Positions 7,700 to 17,381 are shown, numbered from the stretch's first letter. The stretch: DNA of 64,000 bases from an uncultured Bacteroidales bacterium (GCA_937982115.1 CALJNE010000010.1:1-64000), one strand, 5' to 3'. Notes: a model not told the origin generated them from the sequence alone. A program made the numbers and translations.

Positions 7700-10573
7700 A
7701 TGAGAAAAGAAATTGTTTTTGTATTTCAACCCCTAAGCGGGTTTGGATGCATTCCGGAAGCTTTTGTGCTTAGTTTTGAAAATAATAAAATTGGGATTGA
7801 CTATACAAGAATTAACAAAAGTAACTTTAAAAATTTTGAACACCTTGCTAACAATACTACTAAACAGTTAGTACAAATTTGTTTTGATCTTGAAAAAGAT
7901 TCCATAATACAAAAATCCGGTCTTTCAAAAATAAAAAGCTGGGATGAGTTTTATTCTGTTGTTTTTAAAAGCAAGGAAAGCTCATTAAAAGCCATTTCGA
8001 CAAAAGATTTTATAAGAAATTATATCGAAACTAAACAAAACAAATTTTTCGAATTATTAAACGGGCATAAATTGTTTTTACAAAACGGAAAACTTCCTTT
8101 TATGTGGAAACAACTATTTATTGAAGAAGAAATGCCCGAAGTTTATTATTACTTTTATTACAATAAAGATCAGATAAAATACACTCTTGAATGTGAATTG
8201 CATAACAAAAAACTCTCTCTTGCAAATGCAATGTTGCTTTCGCGAAATAGAGCAAGAGTAATAATTGACAAAAAAATTTATGAATTTGAATCCGAAATTG
8301 ACGGTGCCAAGTTGATTCCGTTTTTCTCAAAAAACGAAGTAATTATTGAAAAACTACATATTGAAAATTATATTGAAAAAATCATTCTTCCATTAGTTTA
8401 CACCAACAAAGTTGTTCCCGAAGGTTTTGAAATCATTTGTATTGATGAAATTGATGCAATAATTTTGAAAGTTCATGAAATTGCAGGGAAACAACAACTT
8501 TCACTATTTGATGACAATAAGGAAACACAAAATTCAAATCTGAGTCTGGATATTGAGTTTCAATATCAGGAATTCAGATTTAATCCGGGAAGAATGTCAA
8601 AATCAATAAAGTTTGAAAAAACACAAGATAGTTTTTTTATTAAATATGTTGAAAGAGATATAAAAACAGAAAAATATATTGTTACAAGCTTAAAAAAATT
8701 CGGTTTAAGTATTGAAAATAAACCACTTATAATTCCTATTCAAAAAGGATTGGATATTTTAAGCGACAAATCGGAGGAATTTCAAAACCTTGGAATTGAA
8801 ATAATTTTTACGGATAAAAAAGATAAGCCTGGTAAACTTTTCCTGGGAGAAAGAAAATTTGAACTTGTTTTTGATGAAAATCTCGATTGGTTTGATATTA
8901 AAGCAAAAATAATATTTGGAGAATTTGAAATTCCATTCCTGAGAATCTTAAATTTAATAAAGCAAAACAAGACCGGTTTTCTGTTACCAAACGGAGAATT
9001 GGCTCAAATTCCTGAATGGTGGATAGAGGAATATAAGACAATTTTTGAATTTGTAAAAATTGAAAACGGCACTCCCACTGTTCCAAAGCGATTAATGAAA
9101 ATTGCTCTGGAAAAGGAGAAATCCGATAGAATAAAAATAAATATAAAAGATAGCCTCCGGAACTTTTTCCTGCGAGAAGCCATGCCGGATTACGAGCTAC
9201 CAGCTCAATTTAAAGCCTCTCTCCGCCCCTACCAGATGTATGGTTACAGGTGGCTTCGCAATCTTGATGAAGTAGGTTTTGGCGGATTTCTATCAGATGA
9301 TATGGGACTTGGAAAAACAGTTCAGACTTTGGCCTTGATTCAATGGTTGAGTGAATTGAACAGAGGAACAGTATTATTGGTGGTACCTAAAAGTCTGGTT
9401 TTTAACTGGATAAACGAAATAAATAAATTTTGTCAAGATATTAATTATTACGAATTTACAGGTCAGGAAAGGTTAAAAAATGAAAGTATTTTTAACGAAT
9501 TTAACTTAATAATTACCACTTATTCGATTCTAAGAAGAGATATTGAGTTTTTGTCGTTACATATTTATGATTACTGTATTCTTGATGAGTCTCAATACAT
9601 AAAAAATCCAAAATCGGATACGGCAAATGCTTGTCAGAAGATAAAAGCCTTACACTATTTGTGTCTAACGGGGACGCCAATTGAAAACAGTGTTTCAGAT
9701 TTATGGTCACAGATGAACTTCCTGAACAAAGGAATGCTTGGAAGTTTAAATCATTTTTCCAATGCAGTAAAAGACCCACAGAAAGCTGATTTATATCGAA
9801 GTTTGATAAGACCTTTTATGCTTAGACGTCGTAAAGAAGAAGTCCTGAAAGACCTACCGGAAAAAATTATCACAGTTGAATATTCTGAAATGACGTCCGA
9901 ACAATATGAATTTTACAAAGAAATCAGAAATCGTTATCGAGACAGGTTTCTTGACAGTGCAAAAATTGATGGAAAAGTTAATTCTTTAGTTTTCCTTGAA
10001 GGTTTGATGCGACTCAGACAAGCAGCAAATCATCCATTTTTGGTTGACAGAGAATATAACGGCGAAAGCGGAAAATTTGAGCAAATTTGCATGAAAATTC
10101 AAGAGATTCAGCAGACTGATGCTAAAGTGCTGATATACAGCTCTTTTGTTGAGTACTTAAAATTAGTAAAAGATTTTCTCCTCGAGAATAACATAATTTT
10201 CGCCTATATTGACGGCAGTGTAAGAGATCGCGAAGCACAAATAAATAAGTTTAACTCCGATCCGGAATGTAAAGTTTTCCTATTGTCACTAAAAGCAGGT
10301 GGATTAGGTTTAAATCTCACAGCTGCACAATATGTATTTTTACTGGATCCATGGTGGAACCCCGCTGCCGAAGCTCAAGCATTTGATCGAGCTCACAGAA
10401 TTGGACAAAATAAAACTGTTTTTATCTACAAATTCATTTCGCGTTTATCAATAGAAGAGAAAATTTTAAAACTACAATCCCAAAAATCAGAGTTATTTGA
10501 TAAGTACGTTGAATCAGAAATTAAACCCTCGGATTTTAGCATAGAAGAAGTCTTAAAACTCATTAATGATTAG
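7700..10573 (+). CDS. SNF2-family DEAD/DEAH-box ATPase (Swi2/Snf2-type helicase)
   Basis: A 957-residue SNF2 superfamily-2 ATPase, a dsDNA translocase that remodels protein-DNA complexes. The C-terminal half holds the motor: Walker A DDMGLGKTVQTLA near 533, DEAH-box variant DESQ near 628, CLTGTPIEN, then motif V (LKAGGLGLNLTAAQYVFLLDPWWNP) and motif VI QAFDRAHRIGQ near 892. The N-terminal ~480 residues resemble nothing I can name; many bacterial members carry a long accessory region here. There is no nuclease or methylase domain and no defence-type neighbour, so I treat it as the housekeeping bacterial SNF2 type. It converges on the next gene, the stop codons overlapping by 4 nt. Confidence 0.92.
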   Translation: MRKEIVFVFQPLSGFGCIPEAFVLSFENNKIGIDYTRINKSNFKNFEHLANNTTKQLVQICFDLEKDSIIQKSGLSKIKSWDEFYSVVFKSKESSLKAISTKDFIRNYIETKQNKFFELLNGHKLFLQNGKLPFMWKQLFIEEEMPEVYYYFYYNKDQIKYTLECELHNKKLSLANAMLLSRNRARVIIDKKIYEFESEIDGAKLIPFFSKNEVIIEKLHIENYIEKIILPLVYTNKVVPEGFEIICIDEIDAIILKVHEIAGKQQLSLFDDNKETQNSNLSLDIEFQYQEFRFNPGRMSKSIKFEKTQDSFFIKYVERDIKTEKYIVTSLKKFGLSIENKPLIIPIQKGLDILSDKSEEFQNLGIEIIFTDKKDKPGKLFLGERKFELVFDENLDWFDIKAKIIFGEFEIPFLRILNLIKQNKTGFLLPNGELAQIPEWWIEEYKTIFEFVKIENGTPTVPKRLMKIALEKEKSDRIKINIKDSLRNFFLREAMPDYELPAQFKASLRPYQMYGYRWLRNLDEVGFGGFLSDDMGLGKTVQTLALIQWLSELNRGTVLLVVPKSLVFNWINEINKFCQDINYYEFTGQERLKNESIFNEFNLIITTYSILRRDIEFLSLHIYDYCILDESQYIKNPKSDTANACQKIKALHYLCLTGTPIENSVSDLWSQMNFLNKGMLGSLNHFSNAVKDPQKADLYRSLIRPFMLRRRKEEVLKDLPEKIITVEYSEMTSEQYEFYKEIRNRYRDRFLDSAKIDGKVNSLVFLEGLMRLRQAANHPFLVDREYNGESGKFEQICMKIQEIQQTDAKVLIYSSFVEYLKLVKDFLLENNIIFAYIDGSVRDREAQINKFNSDPECKVFLLSLKAGGLGLNLTAAQYVFLLDPWWNPAAEAQAFDRAHRIGQNKTVFIYKFISRLSIEEKILKLQSQKSELFDKYVESEIKPSDFSIEEVLKLIND

Positions 10574-13506
10574 TTATTTGTACCGCTAATCATTGCATCA
10601 TAAAAAACTTGATGAATGTTACGATAAATTTTTAAGGACAAATGTTTTTGATTTTTTGAATCGAGATGTATTCTATTTGAAAGAAAAACATATACAAGCT
10701 TATATTCGGGATCAACCCACATAACACAACCGGTGAAGCCCGTATGTCCGTATGTTGACGTGGATGCAGAAAGAGCATTGAGATTCTTTTCAGAAGCTTT
10801 ATCAAAGCCCAAACCTCTGTGATTTTCAGGTTGTTTTGATGTAAACAGTTTTACTGTTTGAGGTGATAAAAATCTTAATCCTCCGTAATAACCATTGTTT
10901 AACAACATTTGACCTAAAATAGCCAAATCCCTTGCACATGAAAATAATCCTGCATTTCCGGAAATTCCACCCAACATGGCAGCAGATGGATCATGAACAG
11001 TGCCGTGTATTAACTGTCTTCGCCAGTGAAGATCTTTTTCTGTTGGAGCAATATTTTCTTTTTTATAATTATTGTCAAGTGGATTAAAACAGGTGTAAAA
11101 AAGCCCCAATGGTTTATAAAACTCTTCGGATAAAAATTTGTCAATAGGTTTTTTATTAACTGTATCAATAATCATCTGAACCAAAATCATATTCATGTCG
11201 GTGTATTGATACTTTTCGCGATTAAAAGTTCCAAGACGCTTAATATCCTCGTAAATAGAATCTTCCCAATTCTTTCTGAGGTACATTCCTTCGGCAATTT
11301 TTCTTCGAGCACTATCCTTATTATAGGTTTCGGAAAAATAATAATCAAAAGCATTTTTACGAATATCTATTTTCTTTCCCTCCTTCTCCCACTTTTCGAG
11401 ACTGTCTTTAAATTGTTTTTTGTAAGAATCAACATAAAATAAATAATCCAAAATAGGAAGAGATGGTGCAACACCGCTCTGATGAACCAGCAATGATCTT
11501 ATTGGAACAGTAAAAATATTTGACGACGGAGTTGGTCTTGTTATAATTGTATCATAAATAACAATCAGAGTATCGTTAATGTGTATGCTGTCTTTGTTTT
11601 GCACAATTTTTTCAATTTCTTTCTTTGTTTTATTCAGTATCGAAACAGTATCAATAAATACAACAGTATCCGGCTTTATTTTGAAATAATTAATTTTTTT
11701 ATTTTTGAAATAATCTCCAAACTTATCATTAAGTTTAATTTTACCGGTCTCTACCATTTTCATCATGGCTAATGTTGTTGAAAAAATTTTTGTTAGCGAA
11801 GCCACATCATACATTGTAAATTTTGTAACAGGACTTGATTTTGAATAATCTTTATACCCAAAAGATTTATCATAAATTACAACCCCATCCTTAATGGCAA
11901 AAACCTGACAACCCGGAAAAGCTCCCTTATTCATTGCATTTTGGACGAGGCTGTCAATCCGTAACAAAACTTGAGAATTAATCCCAACCTCTTCCGGCAA
12001 AGTATATCTAATTCTCGAAGACTCTGTTCTCAACCCATACCCGGCCTTAATGCTGTCATTTAAAGAAATTGGCAAAATTCCATTTATCCCTATACCTCCA
12101 AAAACCGACTGTGCAAGTAAACTTAATGCCTCAGAAGAATCAAAATAAGAATTTATAATAACATCGGCATTAGTATTTAAAAGACTTTCATTTAAAACCC
12201 CAATATTTATAAAGAGCTTTTTACATTCACATTTATTGACAAAGTTTAAGATGTTTTCGTCAATTTGTCCGGAAAGATTTTCATACAAAAATATCATCAA
12301 TGAACGCTTTTCAGGGCAGCTTAATTTTGAATTTAAATTATAATATGTTACATTAAAATTATTGGAATACTCACTTAACGCATTTATAAAATCTGAACAT
12401 CTATCTTTATGGTATGCAAAAATTCTTATGCCGAGATTTATTTCCTTCAAAGGAATAAGTTCATTTTCATTCCTTATCAAAACAAAACTTGATTGAATCA
12501 AACGACTTTTTAAAATTTTTACTTTAATACTGTCTGCATCAAAATCAGAATTATATTCGCCTGCTGATTTTATCCAATTAACCGCTCTAAGTATTTTGTA
12601 AATTTTTAAATCAACCTCAAATTTTTTATAGTTTTTCTTAAAAGTCCTCACAAAATTTTCTTTGTCATATTTGGTGTTACCTGTATATATAAAGATATCC
12701 GGAATTTTAGATTCAATTATTTTATCAGAACTTAATATTTCATTTGTTTTATAAACAATAATTCCATCAAATTTTTTTGAATTCAAATAATTGATAAAAT
12801 CTAAATTATTCGAAACAACTCCACACAAGCCAATAGAACTAATATCATCAAAAATTTTATGGGAGATATTACTATCAATACCGCTAAAATCAATAAAACT
12901 TAAAATTTTTGCTTTATGCAGGTATGTAATTCTTAACTTAAGATTTTCCAGAAACACTTTATAATAAGTTGTATCACAAGAATATAACTCCTGTGGTATT
13001 TCCAGAATAAGTCCATTTTTATTATTTTTCGAAATCAATTCGGTTTGCAACGAAAAATAATACTGCAAAAACAGACTATCCCTAACCGATGAAATAATAT
13101 ATTGAGGATAAGCAGTAAAATTTTTGGAGTCTAAAACTGACAAAGAATTAGAATATACAGCATTAAACAAGTATTTTCCATCCAGTTCAAATTGAAAACC
13201 GTAAAGTTTTGCACTATAGCCAATAGGTAAACTATCCTCCCGAATTAATAATGCCTCAACTTTGGATTTAATTTTTAAACTTCTGACTATACTGTCACAT
13301 TCATTACACTCTAATTTGTAAAATTCAGCTTTGCCGTTGGTAAAGTTTTCACGAGACCCAAAAATGTATTTTACGAGTATTAAAACACATAACAACAGTA
13401 AAGAAATAAAAATAATTACAATTATATTTTTTCGGCTAAAAAATTTATGCACTTTATAAAATTTTAAAAACCAAATATAACAAAATCCAGACAAGAATTT
13501 TTCCAT
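10570..13506 (-). CDS. Membrane-anchored GH3-like/beta-lactamase-fold fusion protein
   Basis: 978 residues. A single N-terminal membrane segment (about 27-49) anchors the protein facing the periplasm. Residues ~500-970 are a class C beta-lactamase/DD-peptidase-type serine hydrolase: SLTK nucleophile motif near 569, YTDMN near 767, YGHTGFTG near 922. The preceding ~400 residues match the back half of a glycoside hydrolase family 3 protein: SFVLIRNENELIPL resembles the start of the GH3 C-domain and FGGIGINGILPIS its end. Bacteroidota commonly carry this GH3-beta-lactamase fusion, linked to peptidoglycan recycling. Here the GH3 part looks decayed: I cannot find the KHFPG motif or a convincing nucleophile Asp. 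Probably only the serine hydrolase is active. Confidence 0.85.
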   Translation of the reverse strand: MEKFLSGFCYIWFLKFYKVHKFFSRKNIIVIIFISLLLLCVLILVKYIFGSRENFTNGKAEFYKLECNECDSIVRSLKIKSKVEALLIREDSLPIGYSAKLYGFQFELDGKYLFNAVYSNSLSVLDSKNFTAYPQYIISSVRDSLFLQYYFSLQTELISKNNKNGLILEIPQELYSCDTTYYKVFLENLKLRITYLHKAKILSFIDFSGIDSNISHKIFDDISSIGLCGVVSNNLDFINYLNSKKFDGIIVYKTNEILSSDKIIESKIPDIFIYTGNTKYDKENFVRTFKKNYKKFEVDLKIYKILRAVNWIKSAGEYNSDFDADSIKVKILKSRLIQSSFVLIRNENELIPLKEINLGIRIFAYHKDRCSDFINALSEYSNNFNVTYYNLNSKLSCPEKRSLMIFLYENLSGQIDENILNFVNKCECKKLFINIGVLNESLLNTNADVIINSYFDSSEALSLLAQSVFGGIGINGILPISLNDSIKAGYGLRTESSRIRYTLPEEVGINSQVLLRIDSLVQNAMNKGAFPGCQVFAIKDGVVIYDKSFGYKDYSKSSPVTKFTMYDVASLTKIFSTTLAMMKMVETGKIKLNDKFGDYFKNKKINYFKIKPDTVVFIDTVSILNKTKKEIEKIVQNKDSIHINDTLIVIYDTIITRPTPSSNIFTVPIRSLLVHQSGVAPSLPILDYLFYVDSYKKQFKDSLEKWEKEGKKIDIRKNAFDYYFSETYNKDSARRKIAEGMYLRKNWEDSIYEDIKRLGTFNREKYQYTDMNMILVQMIIDTVNKKPIDKFLSEEFYKPLGLFYTCFNPLDNNYKKENIAPTEKDLHWRRQLIHGTVHDPSAAMLGGISGNAGLFSCARDLAILGQMLLNNGYYGGLRFLSPQTVKLFTSKQPENHRGLGFDKASEKNLNALSASTSTYGHTGFTGCVMWVDPEYKLVYVFLSNRIHLDSKNQKHLSLKIYRNIHQVFYDAMISGTNN

Positions 13507-13861
13507 GCAAATTTTTTTAGATTAATTCTGGCATAACAACATATTTTGAAAAAAATATAAAAGAAGCATTTATATTCAAGATAAATAAATATTTTATAAC
13601 CACAAAATTTTGTATAATTTAATTTTAAGCATTTCAAAAATACAAACTGCTTTTTTAACAACATTATTTTGAATATGAACATCTTTGAGAGTAAAAAAAT
13701 TAAAACCAATTTTTTCCACATTATTTTGTAGCAGAGTAATTATTTAATAATTCTTTACAGATTTTCCGAAAAAATGAACAACAAAATTTTGAAGATGAAC
13801 TCCAAAAAACCTACTTTATTTTATCTCCCAAATAATTTACATTTGCAATAAAAATTTAGAC
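13507..13861. repeat. AT-rich gene-free stretch with three degenerate ~120-bp-spaced repeats
   Basis: This 355-bp stretch has no convincing gene; the minus-strand 85-codon ORF track line is low-complexity and lysine/phenylalanine-rich. Three related words start near 13536, 13658 and 13778: AACAACATATTTTGAA, AACAACATTATTTTGAA and AACAACAAAATTTTGAA, about 120 bp apart. A second pair (CCACAAAATTTTGTA at 13600, CCACATTATTTTGTA at 13716) is similarly spaced. This suggests an old tandem duplication of a ~120-bp unit. The right end carries the promoter of the PAS gene. Confidence 0.4.
13838..13845 (+). promoter_or_regulatory. -7 box (TACATTTG) for the PAS gene
   Basis: TACATTTG matches the Bacteroidota -7 consensus TAnnTTTG and lies 16 nt upstream of the ATG at 13862, implying a very short leader. 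The -33 element is not clear. Confidence 0.5.
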
Positions 13862-14196
13862 ATGGAATTTAAAATTTTACAATCGCTACCTTTTGCTGTT
13901 ACGGTTTGCAATAGGGATGCTGAAATTATTTACATGAATGATAAATCAGTCTCAACTTTTCTAAAGAATTCTGAAGACTCAATTATTGGAAAATCTCTTT
14001 TTGATTGTCATAAAGAAAAATCTGTTTTAAAAATTAAAGAACTACTTAATTCTGGAGGCACAAATACATATACAATTGAGAAAAACGGAGTGAAAAAATA
14101 ATCTACCAATGTCCGTGGTATCAAGAAGGAGAAATTGCCGGATTAGTTGAGATTTCAATTATTTTACCTGATGAAATTCCTCACTTCATTAGATAA
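13862..14196 (+). pseudogene. Small single-domain PAS protein, frameshifted in an A-tract
   Basis: The first 79 codons read as a PAS fold (FAVTVCNRDAEIIYMNDKS...IIGKSLFDCH...TYTIEKNGVKK), then hit TAA. Reading on in the -1 frame from the six-A tract at 14093-14098 gives IIYQCPWYQEGEIAGLVEIS and ends ...PHFIR at 14196. That is exactly the expected end of the ~110-residue stand-alone PAS proteins common in Bacteroidales (ending with a PWY...GLVE...PHF pattern). One missing A in the run would explain it. It could be a sequencing error, a real null allele, or slippage-dependent expression; the intact flanking codons suggest the change is recent. Such proteins are presumed sensors or adaptors; no ligand is evident. 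Confidence 0.8.
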
Positions 14197-14202
14197 AATC
14201 TA

Positions 14203-15024
14203 TTACAAAAATAACTTTTCTTCAAGCTCAGGCTTAAGATTATTAAGCCTGCAAAATTCCTTATACAGAGTAATTATTGATTTTCTCCCTTTTTCGCCCA
14301 TGTTTATAGTAAAATAATTAACATATAATTTAATGTGATTATAAATTACATCATCATCAAGTTCATAAGCGTTTGATTTAACGAAACCATAAGTTTGTTC
14401 CGGATTTTCGAGTGCTGCAACAACACTGTTTTTAATCAACAAATTTAATTTTGCTTTCAAGTTCTCGTCCAAACTTTTTTTAACAGCAATACCTCCAAGT
14501 GGGATAGGACAATTGAATATATTTTCCCACATTTCGCCAAGGTCGGCAATTTTTTTCAATCCTTTTTGATGATATGTAAATCTACTTTCGTGAATAATCA
14601 ATCCGGCATCGCATTCATCATCTAAAACAGCTTGTTCAATATCAGAAAACAAATAAACTTTTTTCTCCAAAGCATTCGGAAAAAATATTTTTAGCAATAA
14701 ATTGGCCGTAGTGTTGTATCCTGGAATAGCAATTTTACAATGAATGATTTCATCGGGATAAATTTTACGCTTTGAAACCAATAGTGGACCACAATTTTCT
14801 CCCATCGCTGAACCGGAATCAAGAAGCTGATATTTATCAATAACATCAAAAAACTTATTATAACTAAGTTTTATTAAATCAAATTCACCGGTTTCAGCCA
14901 ATTGATTCAGAACATCAATATCAGCTATATGATATTCAAAATCAAAATCTCTGAATTTATTTACCATAAAGTCAAAAATGAAAGTATCATTCGGACAGGA
15001 GGAAAAAGCTATTTTAATTTTCAT
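14203..15024 (-). CDS. mqnD: 1,4-dihydroxy-6-naphthoate synthase MqnD
   Basis: MqnD converts cyclic dehypoxanthine futalosine to 1,4-dihydroxy-6-naphthoate in the futalosine menaquinone pathway. The 273 residues have the periplasmic-binding-protein-like fold of the family, with the diagnostic N-terminal SSCPNDTFIFDFM, the SGSAMGENCGPLLVSK block, PGYNTTANLLLKIF and LIIHESRFTY. It follows mqnB with stop and start codons overlapping by one base (TAATG), so the two are translationally coupled. With mqnB here and mqnP at 26 kb, the organism clearly uses futalosine rather than the classical Men route. Confidence 0.95.
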   Translation of the reverse strand: MKIKIAFSSCPNDTFIFDFMVNKFRDFDFEYHIADIDVLNQLAETGEFDLIKLSYNKFFDVIDKYQLLDSGSAMGENCGPLLVSKRKIYPDEIIHCKIAIPGYNTTANLLLKIFFPNALEKKVYLFSDIEQAVLDDECDAGLIIHESRFTYHQKGLKKIADLGEMWENIFNCPIPLGGIAVKKSLDENLKAKLNLLIKNSVVAALENPEQTYGFVKSNAYELDDDVIYNHIKLYVNYFTINMGEKGRKSIITLYKEFCRLNNLKPELEEKLFL

Positions 15025-15671
15025 TACAACTTTGTTTTTATGAATTTTATTAAAATATCTGAGTAATTTTGAATTGGAGTTTTAAAATCCCAATTACTTA
15101 TATTATCGCCTACAAAATTTGAAATACCACGAATTTGAATAAAACATTTTTTGTAATGCTTACATATCATCATAAAGGCAGCACCCTCCATGCTTTCTAT
15201 CTCGGCATCATTAAAATTGTATTTGCCCGGATAATTTATCGTAACAGCCCGACACTTTTTTACCGAATGAAAATATGCGGGATAATCCGATGTATTTTGA
15301 ATTTTTCCTCCAGTAAGGATATTTGAATATTTTTGATTAACCGAAGTTTTAAAAGCTTCCACTGGTAAATTGTTTTTATCGTGAATTAACAAATCGGCAA
15401 ATCTGTCAACTGTTACGTTAACAACTTCTCCAACTGATAACTCATTTTTATATGCTCCGGCAACTCCAATATTTATAATTAAATCATAATTTCTGAAATT
15501 AACCTGTGTAAATAAAGAGAACATCACAGCCGGCGTTCCAACGCCTGTAATAATAATATCAACATTAGATTCTTTGCTTTGAAAAAAGTCAGGAGCTTTC
15601 TCAATAAAAGCAAATTCCGAAATAATTTTTTCGGCTTCAAAATATGTTGCTGCAACTAAAAGAATATTCAT
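15024..15671 (-). CDS. mqnB: Futalosine hydrolase MqnB
   Basis: MqnB is a nucleoside hydrolase of the MTAN/PNP superfamily that removes hypoxanthine from futalosine to give dehypoxanthine futalosine. At 215 residues it fits. Seen: the N-terminal ILLVAATYFEAEKI, the GVGTPAVMFSLF substrate loop, DLIINIGVAGAYKNELSVGEVV, IESMEGAAFMMICKHY (the Glu that contacts the ribose) and a late RGISNFVGDNISNWD with the catalytic-type Asp. Direct overlap with mqnD makes futalosine hydrolase much more likely than 5'-methylthioadenosine nucleosidase. A TAATTTTG box (15703-15710) 31 nt upstream is a fitting promoter. Confidence 0.92.
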   Translation of the reverse strand: MNILLVAATYFEAEKIISEFAFIEKAPDFFQSKESNVDIIITGVGTPAVMFSLFTQVNFRNYDLIINIGVAGAYKNELSVGEVVNVTVDRFADLLIHDKNNLPVEAFKTSVNQKYSNILTGGKIQNTSDYPAYFHSVKKCRAVTINYPGKYNFNDAEIESMEGAAFMMICKHYKKCFIQIRGISNFVGDNISNWDFKTPIQNYSDILIKFIKTKL

Positions 15672-15702
15672 TTCCGAAATTAGTGTTAATTATATATTAA
15701 AA

Positions 15703-15710
15703 CAAAATTA
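15703..15710 (-). promoter_or_regulatory. -7 box (TAATTTTG) for mqnB-mqnD
   Basis: On the minus strand this octamer matches TAnnTTTG and sits 31 nt before the mqnB ATG. The divergent folE starts at 15754, so both promoters must fit in about 80 bp. Confidence 0.45.
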
Positions 15711-15753
15711 AGATTTTTGATTTAAAATTATTTTATTTGCAAAAAATTATAGT

Positions 15754-16383
15754 ATGAAAAAAAATTGTTGCGAACCGCATAAAGAAAACGGTTATCAAAA
15801 ATCAGAAAAATATAATCCCGAAACCACAAAAAGAATATCTGAATTATATAGTGAAATTATTTGTTTGCTTGGTGAAGACATATCGCGAGAAGGTCTTGAA
15901 AAAACACCTCAACGAGTAGCAAAGGCAATGCAATTTTTAACTCAGGGGTACAATCAGGATGCTGAGGAAATACTTCGTTCTGCGATGTTCCGCGAAGAAT
16001 ACAGGCAGATGGTCATTGTAAAAGATATAGAAATATACAGTCTTTGTGAACATCACATGCTCCCGTTTTACGGTAAAGCACACGTAGCTTATATTCCAAA
16101 TCATTACATTACCGGGCTTAGTAAAATAGCTCGAGTAGTTGACGTTTACGCCAGAAGATTACAAGTTCAGGAAAGATTAACAACTCAAATTAAGGATTGT
16201 ATTCAAAACACACTTAAACCACTTGGAGTTGCAGTTGTTATTGAAGCCCAACACATGTGTATGCAAATCAGAGGAGTTCAAAAACAAAACTCAATAACTG
16301 TTACCTCCGATTTTACAGGAGCATTTTTAAAAGAAGCCACAAGAGAAGAATTTTTATCGTTAATTAAATTAAATAAGTATTAA
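15754..16383 (+). CDS. folE: GTP cyclohydrolase I FolE
   Basis: FolE opens the GTP ring to make 7,8-dihydroneopterin triphosphate, the first step of tetrahydrofolate/pterin synthesis. At 209 residues it is typical. The Zn ligands are all present ([20 protein letters not shown] and later [10 protein letters not shown]), along with [23 protein letters not shown] and the closing FLSLI. The first ~20 residues ([19 protein letters not shown]) are a charged Cys-rich tail outside the conserved domain. fabD starts 15 nt after the stop, so the two are likely co-transcribed, with a terminator after fabD. Confidence 0.97.
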   Translation: MKKNCCEPHKENGYQKSEKYNPETTKRISELYSEIICLLGEDISREGLEKTPQRVAKAMQFLTQGYNQDAEEILRSAMFREEYRQMVIVKDIEIYSLCEHHMLPFYGKAHVAYIPNHYITGLSKIARVVDVYARRLQVQERLTTQIKDCIQNTLKPLGVAVVIEAQHMCMQIRGVQKQNSITVTSDFTGAFLKEATREEFLSLIKLNKY

Positions 16384-16398
16384 CCAAAACCAGATTAT

Positions 16399-17277
16399 AT
16401 GAAAGCTTATGTTTTTCCGGGACAGGGTTCTCAATTTGTTGGAATGGGTAAACCATTATACGACAACAACCCTAAAGCCAAAGAACTTTTTGAAAAAGCT
16501 AATGAAATTTTAGGATTTAGAATTACCGATATCATTTTTAACGGAACAGATGAAGACCTCAAACAAACAAAAGTTACACAACCTTCAATCTTTTTGCATT
16601 CGGTAATAACTTATTTATGCCTCGAAGATGCCCCCAACCCTGCTATGGTTGCAGGACATTCTCTTGGTGAATTTTCTGCTCTCACTGCTGCCGGGGCACT
16701 ATCTTTTGAAGATGGATTAAAACTCGTTTACAAAAGAGCTCTGGCTATGCAAAAAGCTTGTGAAATAAATCCATCAACTATGGCTGCAGTTTTAAATCTC
16801 GATTTCGAAACTATTGACAGAATTTGTTCTGAAATTGATGATATTGTAGTTGCTGCAAATTATAATTCCCCCGGACAGGTTGTTATTAGCGGAACTAATT
16901 CCGGAATTGACCTCGCAATGGAAAAACTTAAAGAAGCCGGCGCAAAAAGAGTTATAAAATTACCCGTTGGCGGAGCTTTTCATTCTCCTCTCATGGAACC
17001 TGCAAGAGAAGAATTAAGTATTGCCATAAATCAAACTCATTTTAATACACCTGTTTGCCGGATTTTCCAAAACGTTGATGGACTTCCACATACCGAACCT
17101 GAGACAATTCGCGAAAATTTAATTAAACAGCTCACCAGTCCTGTTCGTTGGACTGATTGCGTTCAGAATATGATTACTCACGGCGCTAAACATTTCATAG
17201 AAGTAGGTCCCGGAAATGTTTTACAAGGACTTATCTCAAAAATTGACAGAAATGTGAGCGTAGAAGGAAGAAGTTAA
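16399..17277 (+). CDS. fabD: Malonyl-CoA:ACP transacylase FabD
   Basis: FabD loads malonyl groups onto acyl carrier protein for type II fatty-acid synthesis. The 292 residues carry FPGQGSQFVGMGK at the N-terminus, the nucleophile elbow GHSLGEFSAL near residue 88, the Gln/Arg region (VYKRALAMQ), and the catalytic His in GGAFHSPLM near residue 195. The final FIEVGPGNVLQGLI is also standard. It is a stand-alone gene after folE rather than in a fab cluster. A Rho-independent terminator lies just downstream. Confidence 0.97.
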   Translation: MKAYVFPGQGSQFVGMGKPLYDNNPKAKELFEKANEILGFRITDIIFNGTDEDLKQTKVTQPSIFLHSVITYLCLEDAPNPAMVAGHSLGEFSALTAAGALSFEDGLKLVYKRALAMQKACEINPSTMAAVLNLDFETIDRICSEIDDIVVAANYNSPGQVVISGTNSGIDLAMEKLKEAGAKRVIKLPVGGAFHSPLMEPAREELSIAINQTHFNTPVCRIFQNVDGLPHTEPETIRENLIKQLTSPVRWTDCVQNMITHGAKHFIEVGPGNVLQGLISKIDRNVSVEGRS

Positions 17278-17285
17278 TATTTTTT

Positions 17286-17312
17286 AAACCGGGTGAAAGC
17301 TCGGTTTTTTAT
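17286..17312 (+). terminator. Terminator after fabD
   Basis: AAACCGGG and CTCGGTTT form a stem around a TGAAAG-type loop, followed by a run of Ts, 8 nt after the fabD stop. It closes the folE-fabD transcript. Confidence 0.8.
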
Positions 17313-17381
17313 TTATAAGATTTAAAAATCCTCTATTACTTTATCCTTAATAAATTTGCAATAATTATTGAGTTAAGTTTT

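Noticed and set aside
7700-10573. Defence system around the SNF2 ATPase
   Set aside because: No methylase, nuclease, PLD or DISARM-type partner is adjacent; the neighbours are ppx and a cell-wall enzyme.
13464-13721. Minus-strand 85-codon ORF upstream of the GH3/beta-lactamase fusion
   Set aside because: Low-complexity Lys/Phe/Ile-rich translation in an AT-rich gap, overlapping a real start codon and with no recognisable domain.
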